A stretch of DNA of 64,000 bases, taken from the NCBI RefSeq assembly GCF_030068455.1, contig NZ_JAQOSQ010000004.1, forward strand, positions 124,001-188,000, in the 5' to 3' direction. Each line of letters starts with the position of its first letter. Within the stretch, counting starts at the first letter, position 1. The notes under the pieces were generated by a model. It was not told where the DNA came from and did no database searches. It saw only the letters and a list, made by a program, of their open reading frames with translations. Below are positions 1-9,755 of the stretch, one piece after another. The position numbers and the translations under genes are program-made. Origin of the DNA: Roseofilum casamattae BLCC-M143. Lineage in GTDB: Bacteria > Cyanobacteriota > Cyanobacteriia > Cyanobacteriales > Desertifilaceae.

Positions 1-78
1 GCTAAAAATTAGTTAGGGCCGTGGTTTGTCCGAGACCCCTAGCACTCTATCTTATGTAATTAATAATACTAGAGCTAC

Positions 79-148
79 CTTAAGAGTAGATTAAGATCGA
101 CGAATAAGGAGCGATCGCAACTTAACCTACCGTAACAATATTTAACTC
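79..148. promoter_or_regulatory. Pho-box-like direct repeats near the left edge
   Basis: Octamers CTTAAGAG (79), ATTAAGAT (90) and CGAATAAG (101) lie at exact 11-bp steps. CTTAACCT (121), GTAACAAT (132) and TTTAACTC (141) follow. Cyanobacterial PhoB/SphR boxes are 8-bp PyTTAAPyPy-like repeats with 3-bp spacers, and CTTAACCT is a typical unit. No gene in the window starts beside it on the right, where only the 3' end of gcvT lies. If real, it would control a gene to the left, outside the window. The assignment rests on pattern alone. Confidence 0.25.
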
Positions 149-167
149 AATGGTTTCTCCGGTACAA

Positions 168-1265
168 TTATCCAGCACGATAAAAAGGTTTTTTCACCAC
201 TTGCATCGGATAGAATTTGCCGCGAATTTCCACATCGATCGTTTGTCCGATTTTGGCATATTCCACGGGGACATAGGCGAGGGCAACGGGATAGCCGAGA
301 GTGGGCGAGAGCGTACCGCTAGTAACTTTCCCAACAGATATTCCATTCACCGATAAGGGATAGTTATGGCGCGCAATATGGCGGCCTTTCCCTTGCAGTC
401 CCACTAAGCGTTTGGAGACTCCTTCGTTTTGTTGCTGCTCTAGGATATTGCGACCGATGAAGTCCCCTTTACTTTGGGTATGGACGAGCCATTTCAGTCC
501 GGCTTCTAGGGGAGTTGTGGTTGCGTCAATATCTTGCCCGTAGAGAGCTAGAGCGGCTTCGAGACGTAGGGTATCTCGCGATCCGAGTCCGCAGGGGATG
601 GCGCCAGCGTTGAAGAGGGTATCCCAGAGTTCGATCGCGGTTTCAGGATCGACCATAATCTCAAAGCCATCTTCGCCAGTGTATCCGGTGCGAGCAATAA
701 AGGCGGAACTACCCAGGAGAGGTAGGGTGGCGTGGCCGAAGCGAGGGATGGTAGAGAGGTCGGTGTCGATGAGAGGTTGTAAGGTGGAGATCGCTTGCGG
801 CCCTTGTAGAGCAATCAGTGCCTGCTCCAGGGTGCGATCGCGAAAGGAAATCGCGCTCCGATCGAGATGCTCCTCAATCCATTGGCGATCGCCACCACAA
901 GTGGCAGCATTCACGATAATTGCAACTCGTTCGTCTCCATTATCTGCCGGAGCTTGTAGATAAACGATAATATCATCAATAATTCCTCCTTCCGGATTGA
1001 GCAATACAGTGTATTGTGCTTTACCGGGAACGAGGCGAGCTAAGTCTGAGGGCACGAGGGTTTGCAATGGGGCAATGACCGACGGCCCTTGCAGAAAGAA
1101 TTTTCCCATGTGGGAAATATCGAACATACCGACTCGATCGCGCACGGCTGCATGTTCTTTTTTTATCCCGGAAAATTGCACGGGCATCTCCCAACCGGAG
1201 AATTCAGTCATTTTTGCTTTCAGTTGCGCGCAAGCATTGAAGAGTGGAGTACGGGATAAAGCCAT
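168..1265 (-). CDS. gcvT: Aminomethyltransferase, glycine cleavage system T protein
   Basis: T protein of the glycine cleavage complex: it takes the aminomethyl group from lipoylated H protein and makes methylene-tetrahydrofolate and ammonia, in the cytoplasm. In cyanobacteria this supports photorespiratory glycine breakdown. The 365-residue length matches the family. Visible family signatures include FSGWEMPVQF near residue 23, GMFDISHMGK near 46, GGIIDDIIVY around 93 with the conserved acidic pair, and GYTGEDGFEI near 195. The C-terminal barrel-like domain ends with the usual VVKKPFYR. It starts at ATG 1265. It is followed on the same strand, 168 bp from the edge, by no further gene, and pstB ends 114 bp upstream. 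No glycine riboswitch is recognisable in that gap. Confidence 0.97.
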   Translation of the reverse strand: MALSRTPLFNACAQLKAKMTEFSGWEMPVQFSGIKKEHAAVRDRVGMFDISHMGKFFLQGPSVIAPLQTLVPSDLARLVPGKAQYTVLLNPEGGIIDDIIVYLQAPADNGDERVAIIVNAATCGGDRQWIEEHLDRSAISFRDRTLEQALIALQGPQAISTLQPLIDTDLSTIPRFGHATLPLLGSSAFIARTGYTGEDGFEIMVDPETAIELWDTLFNAGAIPCGLGSRDTLRLEAALALYGQDIDATTTPLEAGLKWLVHTQSKGDFIGRNILEQQQNEGVSKRLVGLQGKGRHIARHNYPLSVNGISVGKVTSGTLSPTLGYPVALAYVPVEYAKIGQTIDVEIRGKFYPMQVVKKPFYRAG

Positions 1266-1379
1266 GGGATATTACCGTGCCGATGTTGTTGGGTGCAATA
1301 GTCTATGTCATAGGCAACTATACCAGGTGGCGATCGCTCGACTCAACCTCACCTTTCTCTAAAATTAGAATAGCGATCG

Positions 1380-2207
1380 CTATCCAATCCGACCGCTGAT
1401 ATAATCCTCAGTTTGTTTCTTCTTCGGACGGGAGAAAATCTCCTCCGTTTTGCCAAACTCCATCAACTCGCCCAAATACATAAACGCCGTATAGTCGGAA
1501 AAGCGAGCCGCCTGTTGCATACTGTGAGTCACGATCAGAATAGTCACCTGAGATTTCAGCTCGCTCATCAATGCTTCCACGCTATCGGTAGCAATCGGGT
1601 CGAGAGCGGAAGTCGGTTCGTCAAAGAGAATAATTTCGGGATTAGTGACCAACGCACGGGCAATACACAACCGTTGCTGCTGTCCCCCAGACAAATTATA
1701 AGCCGAGTCATGCAAGCGATCTTTCACCTCTTCCCAGAGAGCCGCACCCTGCAATGCCTCTTCCACCCTCTCATCTAGGGTGGCCCGTTTGCGCACGCCG
1801 CGCACCCGCAACCCATAAGCCACATTTTCATAGACCGATTTCGGGAAGGGGTTTGGCTTTTGAAACACCATTCCCACCCGCATTCTGACTTCAATGGAGT
1901 CAATGGAGTTGCTGAGGATATTAGTACCATCGAGCTTAATCTCCCCTTTATAGGAGTTACCGGGATACAGATCGTGCATCCGATTAAAACAGCGCAGTAA
2001 GGTGGTCTTCCCGCATCCAGACGGGCCGATAATTGCCGTTACCTGTTTTTCCGGAATCTGCATACTAATTCCTTTCAGGGCATGGTGAGAGCCATAGTAG
2101 AAATTGAGCCCTTCCACTTCCGCCTTGAAATTTATCGGTGTTTCTAAGACGTCTTCCGAGGGAGCCGCTTGAGGTTCGCGAAATTTTTCGGGTCTGTAGT
2201 CTACCAT
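1380..2207 (-). CDS. pstB: Phosphate ABC transporter ATP-binding protein PstB
   Basis: ATPase of the high-affinity phosphate importer PstSCAB, cytoplasmic face of the inner membrane. Walker [10 protein letters not shown] is at residues 61-69, the Q-loop VFQKPNPFP near 114, the ABC signature LSGGQQQR at 172-179 and Walker [13 protein letters not shown] at 193-204, followed by the switch histidine in VTHSM. The length of 275 is normal, with a 25-residue N-terminal extension before the nucleotide-binding fold. Its start overlaps the 3' end of pstA by 7 bp, which indicates translational coupling. It is the last gene of the operon. Confidence 0.97.
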   Translation of the reverse strand: MVDYRPEKFREPQAAPSEDVLETPINFKAEVEGLNFYYGSHHALKGISMQIPEKQVTAIIGPSGCGKTTLLRCFNRMHDLYPGNSYKGEIKLDGTNILSNSIDSIEVRMRVGMVFQKPNPFPKSVYENVAYGLRVRGVRKRATLDERVEEALQGAALWEEVKDRLHDSAYNLSGGQQQRLCIARALVTNPEIILFDEPTSALDPIATDSVEALMSELKSQVTILIVTHSMQQAARFSDYTAFMYLGELMEFGKTEEIFSRPKKKQTEDYISGRIG

Positions 2208-3139
2208 TTGATTCCCTTGCGCAACCGATAGCGCAGATAAATTGCAATGCCATTCATGGCTAAGGTCATGAGGGTTAAAACTGTCCCCGCAGCAGCCGCA
2301 TTAATCTGAAATTCTGGGTTCGGACGAGACACCCAGTTAAACATCTGAATGGGCATCACCGTAAACGGAGCTTGCAACCATGCAAATGAAATAAACGGAA
2401 ATTCGCCCTTGATGGGAGAATCGGGCAAAAATGCAATAAAGGTGAGCGCGCCAATGGTAATGACTGGAGCGGTTTCGCCGATCGCCCGCGAAAGTCCGAT
2501 AATGACTCCTGTTAAAATACTACCAAACGAGTAGGGCAAAATATGATCCCAAACCACTTGCCACTTACTCGCACCGAGTCCGTAGGCTGCCTCGCGCAAA
2601 CTATTCGGAATGGCGCGAATAGCCTCGCGAGTAGTGACAATCACCACGGGCAAAATCAGCAAGGACAACGTTAATCCGGCAGTGAGGACGCTTTGTCCCA
2701 AACTGAGTTGATAAACAAACAATCCTAGAGCCAGCAATCCATAGATAATGGAAGGAACGCCAGCTAAGTTGGTGACATTAATTTCAATGAGATCGGCAAT
2801 CCAATTTTTCGCCGCATATTCTTCCAAATAAATACCGGAAGCTACTCCGAGAGGGACAGCAGCCATTGCCGTGACCAACATCACTAAGCTCGTTCCCACC
2901 CACGCCGAAAGAATGCCCGCTTCAGTCGGTCTGCGACTGGGAAATGAGGTAAAAAATGCTGGGGTAATTCGGGGAAGACCATCAATGGCCATGCTGATGG
3001 TCAGGGTAAGCAAGATCAAAATCGCCACGAAAATAACGATTAATCCGACAACGGCAAACGAGCCATTAATCAGTTGGCGACGCTCGATGTTGGCTCTAAT
3101 TTCCGATAGGGAGTCTGGCGTGAAAGTCTCTTGGGTCAT
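2201..3139 (-). CDS. pstA: Phosphate ABC transporter permease PstA
   Basis: Inner-membrane permease subunit that pairs with PstC to form the phosphate channel. About six hydrophobic segments are visible. The first lies near residues 23-50, after a charged cytoplasmic N-terminus. The EAA loop that docks on PstB reads [14 protein letters not shown] around residue 180. The length of 312 is usual. The gene starts at ATG 3139, 28 bp after pstC, and its end overlaps the start of pstB. Confidence 0.96.
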   Translation of the reverse strand: MTQETFTPDSLSEIRANIERRQLINGSFAVVGLIVIFVAILILLTLTISMAIDGLPRITPAFFTSFPSRRPTEAGILSAWVGTSLVMLVTAMAAVPLGVASGIYLEEYAAKNWIADLIEINVTNLAGVPSIIYGLLALGLFVYQLSLGQSVLTAGLTLSLLILPVVIVTTREAIRAIPNSLREAAYGLGASKWQVVWDHILPYSFGSILTGVIIGLSRAIGETAPVITIGALTFIAFLPDSPIKGEFPFISFAWLQAPFTVMPIQMFNWVSRPNPEFQINAAAAGTVLTLMTLAMNGIAIYLRYRLRKGIKW

Positions 3140-3167
3140 TAGTCCTTAGATAAAACACATTCGGGGT

Positions 3168-4097
3168 TTAGTAAATTTCTCGGTAATATTTGGAGAGGAA
3201 GTGACCGATAATATTTAAACAGAGAGTCATTAAAACTAGGGTTAGTCCGGCCGCAAAGATTGTTTGGTATTCCAGAGTGCCGTGGGGTAAATCTCCCATG
3301 CTGATACTGACAATGTAGGCCGTGATGGTTGCTCCTTCAGCCAAGGGATTAAGGGTGAGGGTCGGTTGAATTCCGGCAGCAACGGTGACAATCATCGTTT
3401 CGCCAACGGCGCGAGAGGCTCCGAGGATATAGGAGGAGCTAATTCCGGAAATAGCAGCGGGAAAGACGACTCGCAAAGCGGTTTGCAGGCGGGTTGTTCC
3501 CATGGCATAGGAACCTTCTCGTAAACCCACTGGGACGGCGCGCATGGCATCTTCACTGATGGAGCTGATGAAGGGAGTAATCATTAAGCCCATGACTAGC
3601 CCGGCACTGAGCATGTTGAAGATCGGTAGTTCGGGGAGAACAATTTGTAAGAGGGGAGTGACGAAGAGCAGGGCAAAGTAGCCGTAGACGACTGTAGGAA
3701 TAGCGGCGAGGAGTTCGAGGCAGGGTTTCACCACTTCCCGGAGGCGAGGGGGAGCGAACTCGCTCAGGTAAATAGCTGCGATGGTTCCCATGGGGACGGC
3801 AACGGTCATGGCAATGCCAGCGGTGACTAAGGTGCCGGAGAGCAAAGGGAGGATACCGTAGGTGGCATCGTCAAAGAGGGGAGTCCACTCCGTGGCGGTT
3901 AGGAATTCAATAATGGAGACTTCCCGGAAGAAGGAGAAGGATTCTTTAGTGAGGAGAAAAAGAATCGCAAAGGTTGTGGCGACGCTGGAGCAGGCAGCGA
4001 GAAGTAAAATCGATTCAATAATGCGCTCTCGAATGATGCGCGTTTTGTTGGGAGTATATGTAGTGCTGGTGAATAGGGAGTTAGGGCGATCGCTCAT
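3168..4097 (-). CDS. pstC: Phosphate ABC transporter permease PstC
   Basis: Second inner-membrane permease of PstSCAB. It has an N-terminal transmembrane helix near residues 28-50, a periplasmic stretch, then five more helices. The EAA-type loop LREGSYAMGTTRLQ lies near residue 195 and the motif SRAVGETMIV just after it, as in PstC/PstA families. The length of 309 is typical. A stem-loop in the 126-bp gap after pstS probably sets pstC expression below that of pstS. The start ATG at 4097 lies in a HIP1-containing stretch without a strong Shine-Dalgarno. Confidence 0.96.
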   Translation of the reverse strand: MSDRPNSLFTSTTYTPNKTRIIRERIIESILLLAACSSVATTFAILFLLTKESFSFFREVSIIEFLTATEWTPLFDDATYGILPLLSGTLVTAGIAMTVAVPMGTIAAIYLSEFAPPRLREVVKPCLELLAAIPTVVYGYFALLFVTPLLQIVLPELPIFNMLSAGLVMGLMITPFISSISEDAMRAVPVGLREGSYAMGTTRLQTALRVVFPAAISGISSSYILGASRAVGETMIVTVAAGIQPTLTLNPLAEGATITAYIVSISMGDLPHGTLEYQTIFAAGLTLVLMTLCLNIIGHFLSKYYREIY

Positions 4098-4172
4098 CGA
4101 TTCATATGACTCAGTTTAGGATATTCCGATCGCGGCGATCGGCATTCTTTGGATGTTATCGGAATAGGTAAT

Positions 4173-4204
4173 GGGTAGAGGTAAGAATTGTCTTGCCTCT
4201 ACCC
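4173..4204 (-). terminator. Stem-loop between pstS and pstC
   Basis: Arms 4173-4186 and 4191-4204 pair over 14 positions with a single G-T wobble and an ATTG loop. It lies 20 bp after the pstS stop and has no T run. It is therefore more likely an mRNA-stabilising or partially attenuating hairpin than a full terminator, as is common between a binding-protein gene and its permeases. Its sequence (GGTAGAGGCAAGA core) resembles the palindrome at 9621-9652, so it may also be a dispersed repeat. Confidence 0.55.
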
Positions 4205-4223
4205 ACGAGTTTTAGCCAGAAGA

Positions 4224-5192
4224 TTACAATCCAGCTCTTAAGGGAATGCGACCGGTTTGACCGTTCTGAAAGCGGGTTTGCGCTTTGCTGTAGTCAGCAC
4301 TGGGCAGGGGAACGTAGCCCACTTCGGAGACTAACCCAGGTGCGTTTTTCAGGTAGAAATCTACGAACGCTTTGACTTCGGGTTTCTTCGCCTCAGCTTT
4401 GTTCACGTAGATGTAAATCGGGCGAGATAGGGGGGTGTAGGAGCCGTTGTTAACGGTGGTGGGGGAGGGAGCAACACCATTAATTTTCAAGGCTTTCAGC
4501 TTGTCTTTGTTGGCTTGATAGTATGCCAAACCAAAGTAGCCGATCGCATTCGGGTTATTTTGGATACCGCGCACCAGAACGTTGTCATCTTCGCTACCGG
4601 AGAAATCGTTACGAATATCGTTCTTTTTACCGAGAATTGCTTCTTTGAAATAGTCGTAGGTTCCCGAATCTAGACCGGGACTGTAGAGCTTGAAGGGGCT
4701 GTCGGGCCAGCCGGAGCGCACTTGACTCCACTTAGTGATACCGTTGGTTTGTCCGGCTTTTTCCCACATTTTTTTCAGCTCGGCAACCGTAGCATCGTTG
4801 ACTTTAGTATTCTTTTTAGAAACAACAATAGTGATTGCATCGTAGGCAACGGGGAGTTCAATATACTCAACACCGGCAGCTTTACACGCTTCTTGTTCCG
4901 TTTTTTTAATCGGACGAGACGCATTCGAGATATGGGTGCGTACTGCTGCATTGTTGGAGCAGAATTTTTTGAATCCGCCACCGGTTCCAGAAACACCAAC
5001 GGTTACCCGCGTGTTGTTTGCTTTCTGGAAATCCTCAGCAACAGCTTCTGTGATCGGGAAAACTGTACTAGAACCGTCGATTTTAACCGTAGCTCTGCTT
5101 TGGGATTTTACTGCCGATCCGCTCAAGGTAACTGTAGCGGCAACAACAGCGAAGATACTAGCTAGAGCAAGAGGCTTGCGTAGTGATTTCAT
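4224..5192 (-). CDS. pstS: Phosphate-binding periplasmic protein PstS
   Basis: Periplasmic phosphate receptor feeding PstCAB. A Sec signal peptide covers about residues 1-31 (basic MKSLRK, hydrophobic core, then VKSQS). Phosphate-contact signatures of the family are present: [11 protein letters not shown] near 38, [13 protein letters not shown] near 67, the SRPI motif near 91 and [11 protein letters not shown]-like sequence near 177. The length of 322 is normal. It is the first gene of the pst operon. About 80 bp upstream lie candidate Pho-box repeats, which fits induction by phosphate starvation through SphS-SphR. A hairpin at 5252-5270 sits in the likely leader. Confidence 0.96.
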   Translation of the reverse strand: MKSLRKPLALASIFAVVAATVTLSGSAVKSQSRATVKIDGSSTVFPITEAVAEDFQKANNTRVTVGVSGTGGGFKKFCSNNAAVRTHISNASRPIKKTEQEACKAAGVEYIELPVAYDAITIVVSKKNTKVNDATVAELKKMWEKAGQTNGITKWSQVRSGWPDSPFKLYSPGLDSGTYDYFKEAILGKKNDIRNDFSGSEDDNVLVRGIQNNPNAIGYFGLAYYQANKDKLKALKINGVAPSPTTVNNGSYTPLSRPIYIYVNKAEAKKPEVKAFVDFYLKNAPGLVSEVGYVPLPSADYSKAQTRFQNGQTGRIPLRAGL

Positions 5193-5251
5193 GGGGACTA
5201 AGTGCTCAAACGAGCGATTTCAGCAATCCATTGAAGTTTACTGGAATCCTC

Positions 5252-5270
5252 GGGGTTTGAAGTAAACCCC
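5252..5270 (-). other. Small hairpin in the pstS leader
   Basis: GGGGTTT (5252-5258) and AAACCCC (5264-5270) form a perfect 7-bp stem with a 5-nt loop. It lies 60 bp upstream of the pstS start, directly beyond the candidate Pho box. It could sit in the 5' untranslated region; its function is unknown. Confidence 0.45.
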
Positions 5271-5310
5271 TAAATAAGGTTTATTTAATAACTTATTAAA
5301 AAAAATTAAG
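5271..5310 (-). promoter_or_regulatory. Candidate Pho box upstream of pstS
   Basis: Read on the minus strand, four degenerate octamers follow one another: CTTAATTT, TTTAATAA, ATTAAATA and CTTATTTA. Their steps are 10, 11 and 11 bp, the spacing of cyanobacterial SphR (PhoB) boxes. Position before pstS is as expected. The run is AT-rich, so chance similarity cannot be excluded. The rest of the 5193-5532 gap (about 5311-5532) shows no gene and presumably carries the promoter of the cyclase gene on the other strand. Confidence 0.45.
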
Positions 5311-5532
5311 AATAGATTATACTGAAGAGTCGATCGCCGAGAAACAAGGGCTATACTGCTAATAGGCTGACTGCGATCGCGAAAGATAAAGACTGACGGG
5401 ATGGTAAATTTTAACAATTTGCTCTCCACAATACCATCAGGAGTAGTGTAACCGGAAAAATGACGATACGGATTCGGGTCGAGCGAATTCCATGAAATCA
5501 TTGGAGAACTCTCCCTCACCCCAACTGAAACT

Positions 5533-7509
5533 ATGGCTAGATTTGTATTGTTCCACAAGCTTTCCCTACGTGCTGTAATTGTCATTCCATTTCTGTTGCA
5601 AATTTCGGCAGCAGTCGGCATTACGGGATATCTGTCTTGGCGCAACGGACAGCAAGCGGTTAACGAACTAGCCAGTCAACTGCGCGATGAGGTCAGCAAG
5701 CGCACCGAACAACATCTGCGCGATTATTTGCGGCAACCGGCAGCGATCAATCAGGTGAACGTAAAAGCCGTGGAAGTAGGTTCCCTCGATGCCAAACGTT
5801 TCTCCGTATTAGAACGAACATTTTGGCAACAAATTCAACTTTTTCCTTGGGTCAAAGAAATCTATATGGGGAACGGGGACGGGGGTTATGTTGCCGTGAG
5901 TCGAGAAGACGAGCAGACTTTGATTGTGAAGGAAGTACTCGGCAATGGCAATCCAATTGGTACGTTATATAATGTTGCAGAAAATGGCGATCGCAACGGT
6001 ATTATCCGCACGACAAATCCCTACGATCCCCGTCAGCGACCTTGGTACAAAGCTGCTCTTCATGAGGAAATGGCAACTTGGAGTCGAATTTATACCTTTA
6101 ACTACGGTGCTTTAGGGATTACGGCGTCCGAGCCATTTCTCGATGCAGAAGGTAATGTGGCTGGAGTGATGGCTGTCGATTTAGTCCTCAGTCAAATTAG
6201 TGAATTTCTGGAGACGATTGACGTGAGCGAATCGGGTAAAATTTTTATTCTGGAGCGCTCTGGATTAGTGGTGGCTAGCTCCACCGAGGACAATGCATTT
6301 CGATATATGCCGGGACAGCTCAATCCGGAACGTTTAATGGGCCATGAAATGAAAGACGAGCTGATTGCAGCAACGACAACGTTTCTTATGGACGAGGAAG
6401 ATAACCTGCAGCAAATCCAGAGTTCGCAACAATTTAATTTTCGCGCAAACGGCGATCGCCAATTCGTGCAAGTTGTCCCCTATCAAGATACCCTCGGACT
6501 CGATTGGCTGATTGTGGTAGTCGTTCCCGAAATCGACTTTATGGCAGAAATTCATGCCAGCACTCGCTATACCATTCAACTATGTTTACTTGCCTTATTA
6601 GTAGCCGCCGGATTTGGATTGCTGGCGGCTCATTGGATTAGCGGCCCGATTATGCAATTAGTTTCGGGAAGCCGAAAATTAGCAACGGCTGCGGTTAGTC
6701 GGTCTACCGATTGGAGACTGGCGCAAAATGTTGATATTCAAGGCGTTGCTGAAGTGAAAGTTTTAGCAGATTCTTTTCATCAAATGGCCTATAAATTGCA
6801 AGAGTCGTTTACTGCTTTAGAAAAAAGTAATGAGGAATTAGAATGTCGAGTGGAAGAGCGAACGGCCGATTTGCGAAGAGCGCAGGAGAAGTCGGAAGAG
6901 TTATTGCTGAATATTCTACCGGAAGAAATTGCCCGTAAATTAAAAGAAGATACTCAGGCGATCGCGGAATATTTTGAATCGGTGACTATTCTGTTTTCCG
7001 ATATCGTTGGGTTTACTTCGATGTCGGCTCGCATGGCTCCTATCGATCTGGTAAATTGCTTGAATGAAATGTTTTCTAGTTTCGATCGCCTCGCCGAAAA
7101 ATACAGCCTGGAAAAAATTAAAACTATCGGCGATGCCTATATGATTGTTGGCGGTTTGCCCGTCCCCCAACACAATCATGCTGCCGCGATGGCGACGATG
7201 GCTTTGGAAATGCAAAAAATTATGGAAAACTTTTGTTTGAGTAATGGCGAACCCCTACAAATTCGGATTGGCATTCATACCGGTCCGGTAGTGGCGGGAG
7301 TGATTGGGATGCGCAAATTCAGTTATGATATTTGGGGAGATACCGTCAATACGGCTTCGCGCATGGAATCTTCGGGACTGGCGGGGAAAATTCAAGTGAG
7401 CGACTCGGTGTATCGGTTGTTGCAAGACCAGTTTACGTTTGAAGAGCGCGGAGTTATTTCAGTCAAAGGTAAGGGAGAAATGAAGACTTATTGGTTAGTG
7501 GATGGTTAG
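5533..7509 (+). CDS. Membrane adenylyl cyclase, Cache-HAMP-class III cyclase
   Basis: A one-protein receptor that should make cAMP in response to a periplasmic signal. A transmembrane helix at about residues 12-35 is followed by a periplasmic double-Cache-like domain (about 40-335, with RPWYKAA and FLDAEGNVAGVMAVDL typical of Cache). A second helix lies at about 344-370, then HAMP (370-425), a coiled coil and a cyclase domain (about 470-655). Metal-binding aspartates are in FSDIVGF (D490) and IGDAYM (D534). Lys in EKIKTIGD and Asp in YDIWGDTVN are the purine-selecting pair of ATP-using enzymes, so adenylyl rather than guanylyl cyclase is predicted. LLLNILPEEIA just before the catalytic domain is the usual linker. 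A FAD oxidoreductase follows 49 bp later. Confidence 0.9.
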   Translation: MARFVLFHKLSLRAVIVIPFLLQISAAVGITGYLSWRNGQQAVNELASQLRDEVSKRTEQHLRDYLRQPAAINQVNVKAVEVGSLDAKRFSVLERTFWQQIQLFPWVKEIYMGNGDGGYVAVSREDEQTLIVKEVLGNGNPIGTLYNVAENGDRNGIIRTTNPYDPRQRPWYKAALHEEMATWSRIYTFNYGALGITASEPFLDAEGNVAGVMAVDLVLSQISEFLETIDVSESGKIFILERSGLVVASSTEDNAFRYMPGQLNPERLMGHEMKDELIAATTTFLMDEEDNLQQIQSSQQFNFRANGDRQFVQVVPYQDTLGLDWLIVVVVPEIDFMAEIHASTRYTIQLCLLALLVAAGFGLLAAHWISGPIMQLVSGSRKLATAAVSRSTDWRLAQNVDIQGVAEVKVLADSFHQMAYKLQESFTALEKSNEELECRVEERTADLRRAQEKSEELLLNILPEEIARKLKEDTQAIAEYFESVTILFSDIVGFTSMSARMAPIDLVNCLNEMFSSFDRLAEKYSLEKIKTIGDAYMIVGGLPVPQHNHAAAMATMALEMQKIMENFCLSNGEPLQIRIGIHTGPVVAGVIGMRKFSYDIWGDTVNTASRMESSGLAGKIQVSDSVYRLLQDQFTFEERGVISVKGKGEMKTYWLVDG

Positions 7510-7558
7510 CTGGTAATAATGAAAGTTATCGAACGTTGATGAGAGAGAAAAAGCGACT

Positions 7559-9595
7559 ATGGGATCTGTAACTCGTCGTTTAACCGTATCGTTGCTGAGT
7601 TTGGGGTGGTTGTTGGGTTCTGTTTCCTTGGGAACTAGTGCTGGTTTATCCCAGGAGAGGAGTAATCCTGTTGATGAGACTGTTGAATGCGAGTTGCTGA
7701 TTGTCGGTGGAGGATTGGCGGGAACGGCAACGGCGTATGAAAGTTTACTCGCCGGTCGGACGGTGTGCATGACGGAGCTGACGGACTGGGTGGGGGGACA
7801 GATTTCTTCTCAGGGGACGACAGCACTGGATGAGGCGAAACAGCAGCGCAACCTGTTATTTTATTCTCGGGGATATAAGGAGTTGCGCGATCGCGTGGAA
7901 GCGAAATATGGCGAGCTGAATCCGGGAGGCTGTTGGGTGAGCGTTTCCTGTTTTCTTCCCTACGATGCCAATAGTATTTTAATGGAGATGTTGCACGAGG
8001 CGGAGCGCAAAGGCAAGGGAGAACTGCGCTGGTTTCCGAATACCGTAGTTAAAGAGTTGGAGCTGAATGGAGCAGGGAATCAGATTGACCGAGTTATCGG
8101 GATTCAGCATAAGGCTGCTCCGGGGACTGCTCCTTTAAATAGCGATCGCCTTTCGGAGATAATTGAAGATGTGTATCGCTACGACGATTCGGCACGACTG
8201 GTGAAAACCGCGATCGAGTTTGTGCCATTAGTGATGGAAGAAAGTTCCGGACCGGCGGACTGGTACGTGATAGAAGCGACGGAAACCGGGGAATTAATTG
8301 CTCTAGCGGATATCCCCTATCAATTAGGACTCGATCCGCGATCGCCTCTCGATCCGTCTTCACCCGTGACCGAGCGCGACCCCTATTGCACTCAAGGCTT
8401 TACCTATACCTTTGCCATGGAGCGGGTTGAGGACGCGCAAACCTACGATATTCCAGACTTTTACGCCACTTACGAACCCTATTTCAGTTGGGAGCGCGCG
8501 GTTAACCACCTGAACACTGCGGAGGATTATTTTAATCGCGTCTTTCGCTATCGTCGCATTTGGGACGCCATTCCCCGTTCCAACGCCAATCTTACCAGTG
8601 TTGGGGATATTTCCATGCAAAATTGGACCTGGGGAAATGACTATCGTCCCGGCACGGCGCGCGATAATTTAATTTATACGCGCGACCAACTCCAATCTAG
8701 CGGACAGTTGCAACCGGGAGGTTGGATGGGAGGTTTGCGGACGGAAACCTTACACAAAGGCGAGGAAAATGCGATCGCTTATTTCTATTGGTTAGTCTCC
8801 GGAAATGAAGATTCGCAAATTGACGATAAGTGGAAAGAACCCAATCCCTATTACCTCTATTTGCAAGGGTTAGACTCTCCCATGGGAACCGCGAGCGGAC
8901 TGTCGAAATATCCTTATATTCGGGAAGGACGGCGGATTATCGGTCGCCCGTCTTACGGCCATCCCGATGGATTTTTAGTTCGCGAATTAGACTTTTCTTG
9001 GAATGACTTTAGCTCCGACTATTATCAAACTGAATTAGACGGAAAAACATACAAACTCATGCGCCAATTTCTCGCCGGACAATGGACTCCAGAGTTATTC
9101 GAGAGTCCGGCAAATGAGATTCCCATTCGCGGAAGGTCGCGCATTTATCCCGATACCGTTGGCATTGCGCAATATGCGATCGATTTTCATCCTTGTATGC
9201 GCGACTTTCCGGCAGAAAAAACGGGCAATATCGAATATCCCGGAGTCCGTCAAGCTCACGGCCAAGCCTATCCGGCGCAGATTCCCCTGCGCGCTATGAT
9301 TCCGCAAAAATTGGATAATTTATTAGTAGCGAGTAAAAGTATTGCCACCAGTACTATCGCTGCTGCAGCGTATCGCGTTCACTCCTTTGAATGGTCGGTG
9401 GGAGCCGCAGCCGGACATACGATTGATTTTGCGTTGCGCAACCAAGTGATGCCTTACGAGTTGGTGGATGATTTGCCGAATAAGGAACCGATGTTGGATG
9501 CTCTGCGGCAAGAGATTCAAACCAGCGGCAATCCCATTATGTTCCCCAATACTTCTATTTTTAATGAGGATTGGAATGACTGGAAAGTCTGGTAA
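7559..9595 (+). CDS. Exported FAD-dependent oxidoreductase
   Basis: An N-terminal signal peptide (about residues 1-31, ending near GTSAGLSQ) points to export or a membrane anchor. The Rossmann dinucleotide motif GGGLAG is at about residues 50-55, in CELLIVGGGLAGTATAYES. This is the FAD-dependent oxidoreductase family (PF12831 type), with a large insert and a C-terminal segment containing NLLVASKSIATSTIAAAAY, where these proteins contact FAD again. The substrate cannot be told. At 678 residues it is long for the family. It lies 49 bp downstream of the membrane cyclase on the same strand, so co-transcription is likely; a functional link is not shown. Confidence 0.82.
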   Translation: MGSVTRRLTVSLLSLGWLLGSVSLGTSAGLSQERSNPVDETVECELLIVGGGLAGTATAYESLLAGRTVCMTELTDWVGGQISSQGTTALDEAKQQRNLLFYSRGYKELRDRVEAKYGELNPGGCWVSVSCFLPYDANSILMEMLHEAERKGKGELRWFPNTVVKELELNGAGNQIDRVIGIQHKAAPGTAPLNSDRLSEIIEDVYRYDDSARLVKTAIEFVPLVMEESSGPADWYVIEATETGELIALADIPYQLGLDPRSPLDPSSPVTERDPYCTQGFTYTFAMERVEDAQTYDIPDFYATYEPYFSWERAVNHLNTAEDYFNRVFRYRRIWDAIPRSNANLTSVGDISMQNWTWGNDYRPGTARDNLIYTRDQLQSSGQLQPGGWMGGLRTETLHKGEENAIAYFYWLVSGNEDSQIDDKWKEPNPYYLYLQGLDSPMGTASGLSKYPYIREGRRIIGRPSYGHPDGFLVRELDFSWNDFSSDYYQTELDGKTYKLMRQFLAGQWTPELFESPANEIPIRGRSRIYPDTVGIAQYAIDFHPCMRDFPAEKTGNIEYPGVRQAHGQAYPAQIPLRAMIPQKLDNLLVASKSIATSTIAAAAYRVHSFEWSVGAAAGHTIDFALRNQVMPYELVDDLPNKEPMLDALRQEIQTSGNPIMFPNTSIFNEDWNDWKVW

Positions 9596-9620
9596 TAGTA
9601 ATTAATAATTAACCTAAACC

Positions 9621-9652
9621 CCGTAGAGACAAGGCATACCTTGTCTCTACGG
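9621..9652. repeat. Perfect palindromic hairpin, GTAGAGACAAGG type
   Basis: Arms 9621-9634 and 9639-9652 are perfect 14-bp reverse complements around a CATA loop. It stands between the convergent FAD oxidoreductase and futA and can end transcription in either direction, although no T run follows. The core GTAGAGACAAGG resembles the pstS-pstC hairpin and the outer arms of the element at 42578-42666. This suggests a dispersed palindromic repeat used as terminator-like filler. Confidence 0.7.
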
Positions 9653-9755
9653 CAGACTCCGAAAACAGCCTCAATAAAACGGATTTGGGATTAGAGGTAA
9701 TTTTCACACCGGCCTAGCGCTGGATTCAAGATTGGGGAGCAAGTATTGGGACTGT

